A DNA stretch of 36,764 nucleotides from Methylobacteriaceae bacterium (GTDB lineage Bacteria > Pseudomonadota > Alphaproteobacteria > Rhizobiales > Beijerinckiaceae), in assembly GCA_019233695.1 (NCBI GenBank), contig JAFAME010000313.1, positions 1 to 36,764 of the forward strand, written 5' to 3'. Both the position numbers and the translations under genes were made by a program. Positions 23,022-31,879 of this stretch are shown here, piece after piece; position 1 is the stretch's first letter; each line of letters starts with the position of its first letter. Below the pieces are notes generated by a model. That model was not told the origin of the DNA. It did no database searches and saw only the letters and a list, made by a program, of their open reading frames with translations.

Positions 23022-25439
23022 ATGAAGACGCACGCGCAGGTCGTCGTGATCGGGGGAGGCGTGGTCGGCGCGAGCGTTCTTTATCATCTGACCAAGCTTG
23101 GCTGGACCGACGTGGTCCTCCTCGAACGCGCCGAGCTTACGTCCGGTTCCACCTGGCACGCCGCAGGCGGCATGCATACGGTGAACGGCGACCCAAATGT
23201 TGCGAAACTTCAGCAATATACGATCAGGCTCTACAAGGAGATCGAGGCGATCTCCGGCCAGTCCTGCGGGGTGCATCTGACCGGCGGCCTGATGCTCGCC
23301 GGCACGCCCGAACGGTTCGACTGGATGAAAATGGTGCTGGCGCGCGGCCGCTATCTCGGAATGGAGCTCGAACTCGTCTCGGCTGAGGAGGCGGCAGCTC
23401 TCTTCCCGCTCATGGACAAGCAGCACTTCGTCGGCGGCATCTTCGACCCGATGGAGGGCCACGTCGACCCCTATGGCGTCACGCATGCCTATGCCCGAGC
23501 AGCGCAGATGAAGGGCGCGGAAGTCCACCGCCAGACGCGCGTCACCGACCTGAAGCGGCGCCCCGACGGGACATGGGACGTCGTCTTCGCGGCAGGCAGC
23601 ATCCGTGCCGAGCATGTCGTCAACGCCGGCGGCCTGTGGGCGCGTGAGGTCGGCCGCATGGTCGGGCTCGAACTGCCGGTTCTTGCCATGGAGCATCAGT
23701 ACCTTCTGACCGAGGACATGCCGGAGCTGGAGGGGCGCGACAGGGAGCTCATCCACGCCATCGACTTCGACGGCGAGATCTACCTGCGCCAGGAGCGCGG
23801 CGGGATGCTGATGGGCACCTACGAGCGCAATTGCGTGCCGTGGTCGCCAAAGGTGACGCCCTGGGATTTCGGCCAGGATCTCCTGCCCAACGACCTCGAC
23901 CGCATCGCACCGAGCCTCGAGGTCGGCTTCCGGCATTTTCCGCCGATCGAGAGAGCGGGCATTCGAAAGATCATCAACGGACCGTTCACCTTCGCCCCGG
24001 ACGGTAATCCGCTGGTCGGCCCCATCCGCGGGCTCAAGAACTATTGGGTCGCCTGCGGCGTGATGGCAGGCTTCAGCCAGGGCGGGGGCGTTGGCCTCGC
24101 TCTCTCGAACTGGATGGTGAACGGCGATCCGGGAGCCGACATCTGGGCGATGGACGTCGCCCGCTATGGCAACTGGGCGACCCTCGCCTACACCAACGCC
24201 AAGGTGCGCGAGAACTATTCCCGGCGCTTTCGCATCCGCTTTCCGAATGAGGAGCTTGCCGCGGCGCGGCCGCTACGCATGACGCCCGTCTACGACCGGC
24301 TGAAGGCTGAAGGCGCCGTGTTCGGCGACTATTGCGGGCTCGAGCATCCGTTGTGGTTTGCGCCCAAGGGGGTGCCCGCGACCGAGGAGGTGACTTTCCG
24401 GCGCTCGAACGCGCACGCCCACGTCGGCGAAGAATGCCGGGCGGTGCGCGAGCGGGTCGGGCTTCTGGAAATCTCGAATTACGGCAAGTTCGAAGTGACC
24501 GGGCCTGGCGCGGCGGCTTTCCTGTCGCGCGTCATGGCCAATCGCGTGCCCGCGGTCGGGCGCATGGTGCTGACGCCGATGCTGAACGAAGCGGGCAAGC
24601 TCATCGGCGACTTCACCATCGGGCGCGTCGCGGAAGACTGGTTCTTCCTCGTCTGCACCTATGCTGCAGAGCAATATTATCTGCGCTGGTTCGACCGGCA
24701 TTTGCCGCCGGCGGGCGTCGCGATCCGGCCCTGCGCCTTGGAGTACGTCGGTTTCTCGATTGCCGGGCCGCGCTCGCGTGAGCTCTTGCAAAAGCTCGTG
24801 CGCGAGGATCTTTCGACGCCGAAGTTCCCCTTCATGAGCATCAGGCGCATGGACGTCGGCATGGTTCCCGCGCTTGTCGGACGCGTCTCGTTCACCGGCG
24901 ATCTCGGCTATGAGATCTGGGTCACACCCGACTACCAGCGCGCCCTCTGCGACCTCCTGTCGGAGGCCGGCCAAGCCTTCGGGATCAGGCTCTTCGGCGG
25001 GCGTGCCCTGAACGCGCTTCGGCTCGAAAAGGCGTTCGGCACGTGGGCGCGGGAATTCCGCCCGATCTATGGGCCCTTCGAGGCGGGCCTTGGCCGTTTC
25101 GTCGATCTCCGCAAGAACGATTTTGTCGGCCGGTCGGCTGCGGCCGCTGCCAAGGAAGCGGGCGGTGGCTCCTTGCGGCTCGCAGGCTTCGCGGTCGAGG
25201 CCTACGATGCCGACGCGCTCGGCGACGAGCCCGTCTGGCATGACGGCAAGGTCGTCGGGTGGGTGACCTCAGGTGGCTACGCCCATACGGTGGCAAAATC
25301 GGTGGCGCTCGGCTATGTGCCTGCGGAACTCGCCTCCGCCGGCTCCGGCTTCGAGATCGAGATCATCGGCGAGCGCCGCCCCGCCGCGCGCCTTGATGCG
25401 CCGTTGTTCGATCCGCAAGGGCTGCGCATGCGGGCGTGA
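23022..25439 (+). CDS. FAD-dependent dehydrogenase fused to aminomethyltransferase domain (dimethylglycine/sarcosine dehydrogenase-like)
   Basis: 805 aa, ATG with GGAG upstream. Domains: DAO FAD-binding (about 5-370) with VVVIGGGVVGAS (GxGxxG at 11-16) and TSGSTWHAAGG, where His46 occupies the place of the covalent-FAD histidine of mammalian dimethylglycine dehydrogenase; an FAO_M-type linker (about 373-425); GCV_T folate domain (about 430-690) and GCV_T_C (about 700-795). Enzymes of this layout oxidatively demethylate N-methylated glycine-type substrates and pass the one-carbon unit to tetrahydrofolate. The electron acceptor is often ETF, and etfBA is encoded at 31128-32827. The substrate is not certain. 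It is followed by a Gfo/Idh/MocA gene after 42 bases. Confidence 0.9.
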   Translation: MKTHAQVVVIGGGVVGASVLYHLTKLGWTDVVLLERAELTSGSTWHAAGGMHTVNGDPNVAKLQQYTIRLYKEIEAISGQSCGVHLTGGLMLAGTPERFDWMKMVLARGRYLGMELELVSAEEAAALFPLMDKQHFVGGIFDPMEGHVDPYGVTHAYARAAQMKGAEVHRQTRVTDLKRRPDGTWDVVFAAGSIRAEHVVNAGGLWAREVGRMVGLELPVLAMEHQYLLTEDMPELEGRDRELIHAIDFDGEIYLRQERGGMLMGTYERNCVPWSPKVTPWDFGQDLLPNDLDRIAPSLEVGFRHFPPIERAGIRKIINGPFTFAPDGNPLVGPIRGLKNYWVACGVMAGFSQGGGVGLALSNWMVNGDPGADIWAMDVARYGNWATLAYTNAKVRENYSRRFRIRFPNEELAAARPLRMTPVYDRLKAEGAVFGDYCGLEHPLWFAPKGVPATEEVTFRRSNAHAHVGEECRAVRERVGLLEISNYGKFEVTGPGAAAFLSRVMANRVPAVGRMVLTPMLNEAGKLIGDFTIGRVAEDWFFLVCTYAAEQYYLRWFDRHLPPAGVAIRPCALEYVGFSIAGPRSRELLQKLVREDLSTPKFPFMSIRRMDVGMVPALVGRVSFTGDLGYEIWVTPDYQRALCDLLSEAGQAFGIRLFGGRALNALRLEKAFGTWAREFRPIYGPFEAGLGRFVDLRKNDFVGRSAAAAAKEAGGGSLRLAGFAVEAYDADALGDEPVWHDGKVVGWVTSGGYAHTVAKSVALGYVPAELASAGSGFEIEIIGERRPAARLDAPLFDPQGLRMRA

Positions 25440-25481
25440 AGATCGTCCCCGGCGGCAAAAGCTGGCCGAACGGAGGAGTCC

Positions 25482-26507
25482 ATGCCGAAAGCCTTGCGCG
25501 TCGCTGTCATCGGCTGTGGCTATTTCGCTTCCTTCCACCTCAACGCCTGGCGCAAGCTAGCGGACGTCGAGATCGCGGCGGTCTGCGATCTCGACGAGGC
25601 AAAGGCCCGCGCCGCTGCACAAAAATATGGTGCGGCGCGCTGGTTCACGGATGCCGCCTGCATGTTGCGCGAGGCTCGGCCCGACTTCGTCGACATTGTC
25701 ACGACGATGCCGTCGCATCGGGGCCTTGTCTCGCTGTGCGCAGCCGATGGCCTGCCGGTGATCGTGCAGAAGCCATTCGCCCCGACCTATGCCGATTGCC
25801 TGGCCATGGTGGAAGCGTGTCGAGTCGCAGGCGTGCCGTTGATGGTGCATGAGAATTTTCGCTTCCAGCCGCCGTTGCGGCGGGTTCGCGAAGTGCTCGA
25901 CACCGGCGTCATCGGCACGCCGCTCTGGGCGCGGATCTCGTTTCGCACCGGCCAGGACGTCAAGGCGCCGCAGCCCTATCTCTACGACGAGGAGCGATTC
26001 ATCATCCTCGATCTCGGCGTTCATGTCTTCGACGTGGCACGGTTCTTTCTAGGCGAGGTCGATACGGTCTATGCCCGCCATCGCCGCATCGACCCGCGCA
26101 TCCGCGGCGAGGATATGGCAACGGCGATGCTCGGGCACGCGAACGGCGCGACCAGCATCGTCGACTTCACCTACGAGAGCCGCAAGCTCCCTGATCTCGC
26201 CTCGCAAACGCTCGTCAGCATCGAGGGCACGATGGGCGCCGTCGAGCTCGGGCCGGACTTCCGGCTCGCCATCACGTCGAACGGCAAGCTGGCGGTCGAA
26301 AACAGCTCCAAGCCTCTGCCCATCTGGCGGCCGCCGGTCCATCCCGCACAGGACAGCGTTTACCACACGCAGGCCCATTGGCTCGACAGCCTGCGCCAAG
26401 GCCGCGAGCCGGAGACCAGCGGTCGCGACAATCTGCGGACGTTCGCGATCGTCGAGGCGGCCTACGAATCGGCCGCCAGCGGGCAGGCGGTGCGGCCGGC
26501 GCAATAG
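25482..26507 (+). CDS. Gfo/Idh/MocA family NAD(P)-dependent oxidoreductase
   Basis: 341 aa, with GGAGGAG before the ATG. The Rossmann domain opens with LRVAVIGCGYFASFHLNAW. The usual EKP motif appears as VQKPFAPT (Lys97). The C-terminal domain contains MVHENFRFQPPLRRVREVL and the LDLGVHVFDVARFFLGE segment with the Asp and His typical of sugar and inositol dehydrogenases of the family. It probably oxidises or reduces a sugar or polyol. It is linked by a 42-base gap to the DAO-GCV_T gene and is likely in the same transcript, but a common pathway is inference. Confidence 0.9.
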   Translation: MPKALRVAVIGCGYFASFHLNAWRKLADVEIAAVCDLDEAKARAAAQKYGAARWFTDAACMLREARPDFVDIVTTMPSHRGLVSLCAADGLPVIVQKPFAPTYADCLAMVEACRVAGVPLMVHENFRFQPPLRRVREVLDTGVIGTPLWARISFRTGQDVKAPQPYLYDEERFIILDLGVHVFDVARFFLGEVDTVYARHRRIDPRIRGEDMATAMLGHANGATSIVDFTYESRKLPDLASQTLVSIEGTMGAVELGPDFRLAITSNGKLAVENSSKPLPIWRPPVHPAQDSVYHTQAHWLDSLRQGREPETSGRDNLRTFAIVEAAYESAASGQAVRPAQ

Positions 26508-26642
26508 TCTTGCGACGGAGAACGGTCGCGCCCATTGGCCCGGCTCTTGCACCAGTTCACGGTGAATTTACCGGTTGAGCGGTGGCAATCCGCCACTGGA
26601 AAGCTCGATTCGGCGTGCTAGCTTGCGACTCATGGAGATCGG

Positions 26643-29333
26643 TTGTTGGACGATCCGTCAGGCGAAATGAGCGAGGAGAAGCCGGCAGCGGCGAACCCGC
26701 GGCTCGATCGCCTTGCGTCGAGAGCCAGGCTCACGATCGGATGGGAGCGGCTGTGGCCGGCGCTCGTCGGTCTCTTGTCGCTTGCAGGACTCTTCCTGAC
26801 AGTCTCGTGGCTGGGGTTGTGGCTCGAGCTGCCGCCGCAGGGGCGGCTCATCGGCGTCGCCCTGTTTGCGGTGGCCGTGCTTGTCATTCTTGTCGGGGCT
26901 GTCCGGCTGGCGCGTCCGACGCGCGAGGAAGGGCTCGCGCGTCTCGACCGCGACTCGGGTCTGCCGCATCGGCCTGCGTCAGGCCTCAACGATCGCCTCG
27001 CCAATGCGCGAGACGATCCGACCACCCAGGCCCTGTGGCAGCTGCACCGCCGCCGCCTTGGAGAGGCGGCGCGACGCCTCAAGCTCGCGGCACCCTCGCC
27101 TCGCATGGTCGAGCGGGACCGATATGCGCTGCGCGCGGCGGCGCTCGTCGCGGTGGTCGCCTCGGCTTTCATCGCAGGACCGGAAAAATACGCGCGCGTC
27201 GCCGCCGCCGTCGACTGGCGCTCGGACGGGGCACCGGCCAAGGGTTTTCGCATCGATGCGTGGATCGATCCGCCGGCCTATACCGGCAAGCCGCCCATCC
27301 TGCTGCCGGCCCGCACGGGTGCAGGAAGCGATGCGGGCGGCCCTGCTCAAGCCCAGAAAGTCCAGGCGCCCGTCGGCTCAACCGTCGTGGTCCGCACGTC
27401 CGGCGATTCGGAGGTGAAAGTCGAGGCAGAGGGCGGGCTCGTTGCTCCCCCTGCACCCAAGTCCGGCGAGCGCGCCGATGCGGTCACCGCGGCCCAAACG
27501 ACGGCGCCCAGCCAACCTCTGCCGAAGCCGCAGACCGCCAGCCAGGCGAGCGATCGCGAGTTCCGCTGGGAATTGAAGGGCGACGCCCGGCTCATTCTGC
27601 GGCGCGGTGATCAGCCGCTCGCGGCCTTTGACATCGGATCAATTCCCGACAGACCGCCGACCATTGCGCTCACCGAGCCGCCGACTTCGAACGTCCGCGG
27701 CTCGCTTACGCTCTCCTACAGGATCAACGACGATTATGGGGTCAACAGCGCGGAGGCGACGTTCGCCAAGCCGATTCTGCGGGGCAAGCCCGTCACCGGA
27801 CGTTCGCTGGTCGATCCGCCACGGCTGGCGCTGACATTGCCGCCGACCCCCGGCGGTCTCGGCGAGGGCCAGACCATCGCCGACCTCTCGGAGCATCCGT
27901 GGGCCGGGGCGCGCGTGACGATGACGCTCACCGCCCACGACGGCGGCGGCAACGAGGGCAAAAGCGAGCCGGTCGAGCTCACGCTGCCGCAGCGCCCGTT
28001 CGTCAAGCCGTTGGCCAAGGCCCTCGTCGAGCAGCGGCGCAATCTGGTGCTGGCGCCCGACGATCGCGGCCATGTCGCGGCAGCGCTCGATGGCCTGATG
28101 ATCGCGCCGGAGCGCTTCATGCCCGACCCCAGCATCTATCTTGGGCTCTACACAGCCGATGTGCGGCTCAAGGGGGCCAAGGACGACGACGATCTTCGCG
28201 CCGTCGCCGATCTCTTGTGGCAGATGGCGCTGCAGATCGAGGACGGCGACCTGTCGGATGCCGAACGGTCGCTTCGCGCCGCCGAACAAAGGCTCCGCGA
28301 AGCCCTCGACCGGGGCGCCTCCGATCAGGAGATCCGTAAGCTCACTCAGGAGCTGCGTGAGGCGCTCGACAAGTTCCTGGCGGAGATGGCGCAGCGCGCC
28401 CAGCGCAACAGCAAGGCGGATCGTTCGCAGCGGCCGGGCCGCTGGGTCAGCGAGAAGGACCTGAAGTCGATGCTGGACCGCCTTGACGAGATGGCCCGTT
28501 CCGGCGATCTCGCCGACGCACAGCAGATGCTCGACCAGCTCCAGAGCCTGCTCGAGAACCTCAAGACGGCGCGGCCCGACGGCGACGGCGATCCGATGGG
28601 GCGCGAGATGGAGCAGTCGCTCAACGATCTCGACCAGATGATGCGCGAGCAGCAGCAATTGCGCGACGACACGTTCCAGAACGGCAAGCAGCGCAAGCGC
28701 CAGCGCAACGCCAAGCGCCAGCCGAGCCAGCCCGGGCAACAGGGCATGCAGGGACAGCAGGAGCCCGAAGACCAGGCCGATGACGGAGAGCAAGGCGACG
28801 ACAATGCCGACAACAGGTCCGATCAGGACGGAATGAAGGGGCTCGAGGGTCGCCAGGAGGAGCTGCGCAAGCGGCTCGATGAACTTCGCCGTCGCATGAA
28901 GCAGTTCGGCATGAAAAGCGAACAGGGCCTTGACGATGCCGAAGGCGCCATGGGCGACGCCGAGCAGTCGCTCGGCAAGGGCGATCGCGGCGGCGCCGTT
29001 GATGCGCAGGGCCGCGCGCTCGACGCGCTGCGGCGCGGCACTCAGGGCCTCGCCCAGCAAATGCAGCAGAACGGCCAGAATGGGGAGGCCAACGGCGAGG
29101 ACGACACCGAGGGTCAGGGCAATCCGCGCGGCAATCGCCAATACCGACGCGACCCGCTCGATCGGCCGTCGCAGTATTCCCGCGACGTGCTGCGCGGCGG
29201 GATCTTGAATGGCGGACCGGGCGCTGCCCAGCGTGCGCAGCAAGTGCTCGAAGAACTCCGCAAGCGCCTCTCCGATCCGGCGCGACCGCAAGAAGAACTC
29301 GACTATCTGGAACGTCTCCTGCGGCGATACTGA
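26643..29333 (+). CDS. TIGR02302/DUF4175 family membrane protein
   Basis: 896 aa from TTG 26643, which has GGAG five bases upstream; ATG 26667 (MSEEKPAAANPRL) is the alternative. Three hydrophobic helices occur near the N-terminus (LWPALVGLLSLAGLFLTVSW; VALFAVAVLVILVGAVRLA; AALVAVVASAFIAG). A long periplasmic or cytosolic region follows (DAWIDPPAYTGKPPILLP; SYRINDDYGVNSAEATF), then a coiled-coil and Gln/Asp/Gly-rich low-complexity stretch (about 670-840), and a conserved end DPLDRPSQYSRDV with YLERLLRRY. This layout is the alphaproteobacteria-specific family with no assigned function. It appears to be a single-gene unit ahead of a hairpin. Confidence 0.9.
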   Translation: MLDDPSGEMSEEKPAAANPRLDRLASRARLTIGWERLWPALVGLLSLAGLFLTVSWLGLWLELPPQGRLIGVALFAVAVLVILVGAVRLARPTREEGLARLDRDSGLPHRPASGLNDRLANARDDPTTQALWQLHRRRLGEAARRLKLAAPSPRMVERDRYALRAAALVAVVASAFIAGPEKYARVAAAVDWRSDGAPAKGFRIDAWIDPPAYTGKPPILLPARTGAGSDAGGPAQAQKVQAPVGSTVVVRTSGDSEVKVEAEGGLVAPPAPKSGERADAVTAAQTTAPSQPLPKPQTASQASDREFRWELKGDARLILRRGDQPLAAFDIGSIPDRPPTIALTEPPTSNVRGSLTLSYRINDDYGVNSAEATFAKPILRGKPVTGRSLVDPPRLALTLPPTPGGLGEGQTIADLSEHPWAGARVTMTLTAHDGGGNEGKSEPVELTLPQRPFVKPLAKALVEQRRNLVLAPDDRGHVAAALDGLMIAPERFMPDPSIYLGLYTADVRLKGAKDDDDLRAVADLLWQMALQIEDGDLSDAERSLRAAEQRLREALDRGASDQEIRKLTQELREALDKFLAEMAQRAQRNSKADRSQRPGRWVSEKDLKSMLDRLDEMARSGDLADAQQMLDQLQSLLENLKTARPDGDGDPMGREMEQSLNDLDQMMREQQQLRDDTFQNGKQRKRQRNAKRQPSQPGQQGMQGQQEPEDQADDGEQGDDNADNRSDQDGMKGLEGRQEELRKRLDELRRRMKQFGMKSEQGLDDAEGAMGDAEQSLGKGDRGGAVDAQGRALDALRRGTQGLAQQMQQNGQNGEANGEDDTEGQGNPRGNRQYRRDPLDRPSQYSRDVLRGGILNGGPGAAQRAQQVLEELRKRLSDPARPQEELDYLERLLRRY

Positions 29334-29356
29334 CTTCGGATGTCGCGTCTGAGATT

Positions 29357-29387
29357 CTATCTGCCCGGTCAAAGCACCGGGAGATAG
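29357..29387. promoter_or_regulatory. Strong hairpin immediately before the HIG1-gene ribosome binding site
   Basis: CTATCT-G-CCCGGT-CAAAGC-ACCGGG-AGATAG: a 12-bp perfect stem interrupted by one bulged G, with a 6-base loop. The ribosome site (CAGGAG, 29389-29394) begins two bases after it. It lies 24 bases past the DUF4175 stop with no T-run, so it may serve as an mRNA-stabilising or translation-affecting structure rather than a standard terminator. Confidence 0.6.
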
Positions 29388-29401
29388 GCAGGAGTGCCCT
29401 G

Positions 29402-29590
29402 GTGTCTGCATCGAATACTTTCGTGGGCATCGCCGTCGGGGCGGTCTTCATCGTCCTCCTGTTGGGGATGGCCAATATGCTGCGCGGGGGGAGCGCCAAT
29501 ACTTCACAGCTCCTGATGCGTTGGCGCGTCGGGCTGCAGTTTCTCGCGATCCTGATCATCCTGGGAGTATTGTGGCTGCGCGGCCATTGA
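29402..29590 (+). CDS. HIG1-domain twin transmembrane protein
   Basis: 62 aa from GTG 29402, with AGGAG nearby. Two hydrophobic helices (GIAVGAVFIVLLLGMANML and VGLQFLAILIILGVLWL) flank SQLLMRWRVGLQ, the 'S..LMR.RV.lQ' core of the HIG1 (hypoxia-induced protein) domain. Mitochondrial and bacterial relatives are associated with cytochrome oxidase or respiratory complexes. It is a membrane protein of typical bacterial length. The adenosyltransferase gene begins 22 bases after its stop, so they are probably co-transcribed. Confidence 0.85.
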   Translation: MSASNTFVGIAVGAVFIVLLLGMANMLRGGSANTSQLLMRWRVGLQFLAILIILGVLWLRGH

Positions 29591-29612
29591 CATTGCGCCG
29601 CCGGAGGCCGCC

Positions 29613-30212
29613 ATGGTCGTGCTCAATCGCATCTATACTCGCACCGGCGATGACGGGACGACGGCACTCGGCAACGGCGAGCGCCGGGTGAAATTCGATT
29701 TGCGCATCGAGGCTTACGGCACGGTCGATGAAGCCAACGCCGTCATCGGACTGGCCCGGCTTGCCACCTGTCGACCGCCGCCGGAGGGAGATGCCGCGAT
29801 CGACGCCATGCTGTCGCGCATCCAGAACGATCTCTTCGACCTCGGTGCCGATCTCTGCGTGCCGGCGATGGCGGATGAAGCGGAAGGCGCTGGCCTGAGG
29901 ATTGTCCAATCGCAGGTCAATCGCCTGGAGCGCGAGATCGACGAGCTCAACGCCGGGCTGCAGCCGCTGCGCTCATTCGTGCTGCCCGGCGGCTCGCCCG
30001 CCGCGGCCGCGCTGCATCAGGCTCGCACCGTCTGTCGCCGCGCCGAACGGCTCATGGTAGAGCTGGCGCGCCGACCCGGCGAGACGGTCGGGGAGCCTGC
30101 GCTCATGTTCATCAACCGCCTGTCGGATTTTCTGTTCGTGGCGGCCCGCCATGTGAACGGCAAGGGCGCCGGCGACGTGCTGTGGGTGAAGGGCCAGAAC
30201 CGCGATCTTTGA
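29613..30212 (+). CDS. Cob(I)alamin adenosyltransferase, PduO type
   Basis: 199 aa. The ATP-binding opening IYTRTGDDGTTALGNGERRVKFD and YGTVDEANAVIGLAR, plus FVLPGGSPAAAALHQARTVCRRAERLMV and NRLSDFLFVAARHVN, are diagnostic of PduO-type ATR. It transfers the adenosyl group of ATP to cob(I)alamin, making the coenzyme form of B12 used by, for example, methylmalonyl-CoA mutase. Its linkage to etfBA and a 3-hydroxyacyl-CoA dehydrogenase is familiar in alphaproteobacteria. Confidence 0.95.
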   Translation: MVVLNRIYTRTGDDGTTALGNGERRVKFDLRIEAYGTVDEANAVIGLARLATCRPPPEGDAAIDAMLSRIQNDLFDLGADLCVPAMADEAEGAGLRIVQSQVNRLEREIDELNAGLQPLRSFVLPGGSPAAAALHQARTVCRRAERLMVELARRPGETVGEPALMFINRLSDFLFVAARHVNGKGAGDVLWVKGQNRDL

Positions 30213-30238
30213 GCGCCGAGAGCGCAGGGCGGCGGACG

Positions 30239-30928
30239 ATGTTCATTCCCCTCTACGACGGCGTCGCGCTGAAATATCTCAAGGCGCCCTACGCCACCTA
30301 CGCGATCATCGGGCTCAACTGTTTCATCTATGTCGCGCTCTGGCTCGGCCTGTTGGGGGATCAGGCCCGCCTCGACACGGAGTTCGGCGTGATCCCGGCG
30401 GTGCTCACTCATCGCGCCTATCTCGATCCCGAGCTCGCCGTCATTCCGACGAACCTCACGATTTTCACGAGCATGTTCCTGCATGCCGGATGGCTGCACC
30501 TGTTCGGGAACATGATTTTCCTGTGGGTCTTCGCCGACAATGTCGAGGATGCCATGGGCTCCCTCCGATTCATCGTCTTCTACTTGGCCTGCGGGCTTGC
30601 CGGGGCGCTCGTCTACACGTTGATGCTGCCGAATTCGGATGCTCCTCTCATCGGTGCGTCGGGCGCGATTTCCGGGGTCGTTGCCGCGTATCTGATCCTC
30701 TACCCCCGCGTTCATGTCTTCGGCCTCGTCTTCGACTGGCTGCCGCTGAGCCTGCCGGCGGTCTATTGCGTCGGTGCGTGGGTTGCCCTGCAGATCGGCG
30801 GCGCCCTGTTCGGCGGCAGCCCCGAGGTCGGATGGTGGGCGCACGTTGGGGGGATCGCAGCCGGCATCACGCTCACGCCACTCTTCAAGCGCTGGAGCGT
30901 TCCGCTCTTCAGCCGCCAGACGGGATGA
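30239..30928 (+). CDS. Rhomboid family intramembrane serine protease
   Basis: 229 aa from ATG 30239; the frame is open further upstream but overlaps the adenosyltransferase gene. Six or so membrane helices are present. Rhomboid signatures: FLHAGWLHLFGNMIFLW (His87 and Asn91 region), catalytic Ser141 in IGASGAISG, and His202 in WWAHVGGIAAG. It cleaves membrane proteins within or near the bilayer; the substrate is unknown. The start lies 26 bases after the preceding stop, so it is probably part of the same transcript. Confidence 0.92.
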   Translation: MFIPLYDGVALKYLKAPYATYAIIGLNCFIYVALWLGLLGDQARLDTEFGVIPAVLTHRAYLDPELAVIPTNLTIFTSMFLHAGWLHLFGNMIFLWVFADNVEDAMGSLRFIVFYLACGLAGALVYTLMLPNSDAPLIGASGAISGVVAAYLILYPRVHVFGLVFDWLPLSLPAVYCVGAWVALQIGGALFGGSPEVGWWAHVGGIAAGITLTPLFKRWSVPLFSRQTG

Positions 30929-30947
30929 TCGATTTTCCCGCGTTTTC

Positions 30948-30973
30948 CGCGGCCACGCGACGTTTTGGCCGCG
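30948..30973. terminator. Hairpin after the rhomboid gene (possible terminator)
   Basis: CGCGGCC (30948-30954) pairs with GGCCGCG (30967-30973) around a 12-base loop, 19 bases after the rhomboid stop. There is no T-run downstream, so it is at most a weak or Rho-assisted terminator before the etf unit. Confidence 0.35.
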
Positions 30974-31127
30974 TTGACTCGCATTCGCCCGACAATTACG
31001 GTCCGCCGCCATTGCGGCCTACTCTCCGGCGCAGGTGCCGTATTGCGGTCTTGTGCCCGGCGACAGCACGACGCGACTGCAAGCATCTTTGACGTGAGCC
31101 GCAGCCACCCCTCAAGGAGCGCCCGTG

Positions 31128-31877
31128 ATGAAAATCCTCGTGCCCGTAAAGCGCGTGGTCGACTACAACGTCAAGATAAGGGTGCGGTCGGACGGCTCAG
31201 GTGTCGAACTCGCCAACGTGAAGATGTCGATGAACCCGTTCGACGAGATCGCGGTGGAGGCGGCGCTGCGTCTCAGGGAAGCCGGCAAGGCGACCGAGGT
31301 CATCGCAGCTTCGATCGGTCTGCCGCAGTCAGCCGAGACCATCCGGACGGCGCTCGCCATGGGCGCGGACCGCGGCATCCTCGTGAAGGTCGACGGTCCC
31401 GCCGAGCCTCTCGCGGTGGCCAAGCTTCTGAAGGGGATCGTCCTCGAAGAAACCCCCGGCCTCGTCATCATGGGCAAGCAGGCGATCGATGACGACTGCA
31501 ACCAGACGGGTCAGATGCTTGCGGCCCTCCTCGGCTGGCCCCAGGCGACGTTTGCGTCACGGATCGAGGTCGACGACGGCACTGCCGATGTGACACGCGA
31601 GGTCGACGGCGGGCTGCAGACGGTCGCCGTCAAGCTGCCGGCGGTCGTCACAACCGATCTGCGCCTCAACGAGCCGCGCTACGCGTCGTTGCCGAACATC
31701 ATGAAGGCGAAGAAAAAGCCGATTGCCGAGAAGGCGCCCGCCGACTACGGCGTCAACATCGCGCCGCGTCTCAAGGTGCTCAAGACCACCGAGCCCCCCG
31801 GCCGCAAGGCTGGCGCCAAGGTCGGCTCCGTCGCCGAACTCGTGTCGAAGCTGCGCGACGAAGCAGGAGTGATCTGA
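31128..31877 (+). CDS. etfB: Electron transfer flavoprotein, beta subunit
   Basis: 249 aa from ATG 31128; AAGGAG at 31112-31117 serves either this ATG or the GTG at 31125. [17 protein letters not shown], then [53 protein letters not shown] and [21 protein letters not shown] are the standard EtfB landmarks, including the AMP-binding region. With EtfA it carries electrons from acyl-CoA and N-methyl amino acid dehydrogenases to ETF-ubiquinone oxidoreductase. There are two bases between its stop and the etfA start. Confidence 0.97.
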   Translation: MKILVPVKRVVDYNVKIRVRSDGSGVELANVKMSMNPFDEIAVEAALRLREAGKATEVIAASIGLPQSAETIRTALAMGADRGILVKVDGPAEPLAVAKLLKGIVLEETPGLVIMGKQAIDDDCNQTGQMLAALLGWPQATFASRIEVDDGTADVTREVDGGLQTVAVKLPAVVTTDLRLNEPRYASLPNIMKAKKKPIAEKAPADYGVNIAPRLKVLKTTEPPGRKAGAKVGSVAELVSKLRDEAGVI

Positions 31878-31879
31878 TC

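Noticed and set aside
26582-26596. Small dyad GTGGC-AATCC-GCCAC upstream of the DUF4175 gene
   Set aside because: Only five base pairs; expected by chance at this base composition.
27639-29411. 590-codon open frame on the minus strand
   Set aside because: It lies fully antisense to the DUF4175 gene; the translation is low-complexity Leu/Ala/Arg text produced by GC-rich codons of the real gene.
30974-31002. TTGACT as a -35 element for the etf unit
   Set aside because: No acceptable -10 box occurs at 16-18 bases from it.
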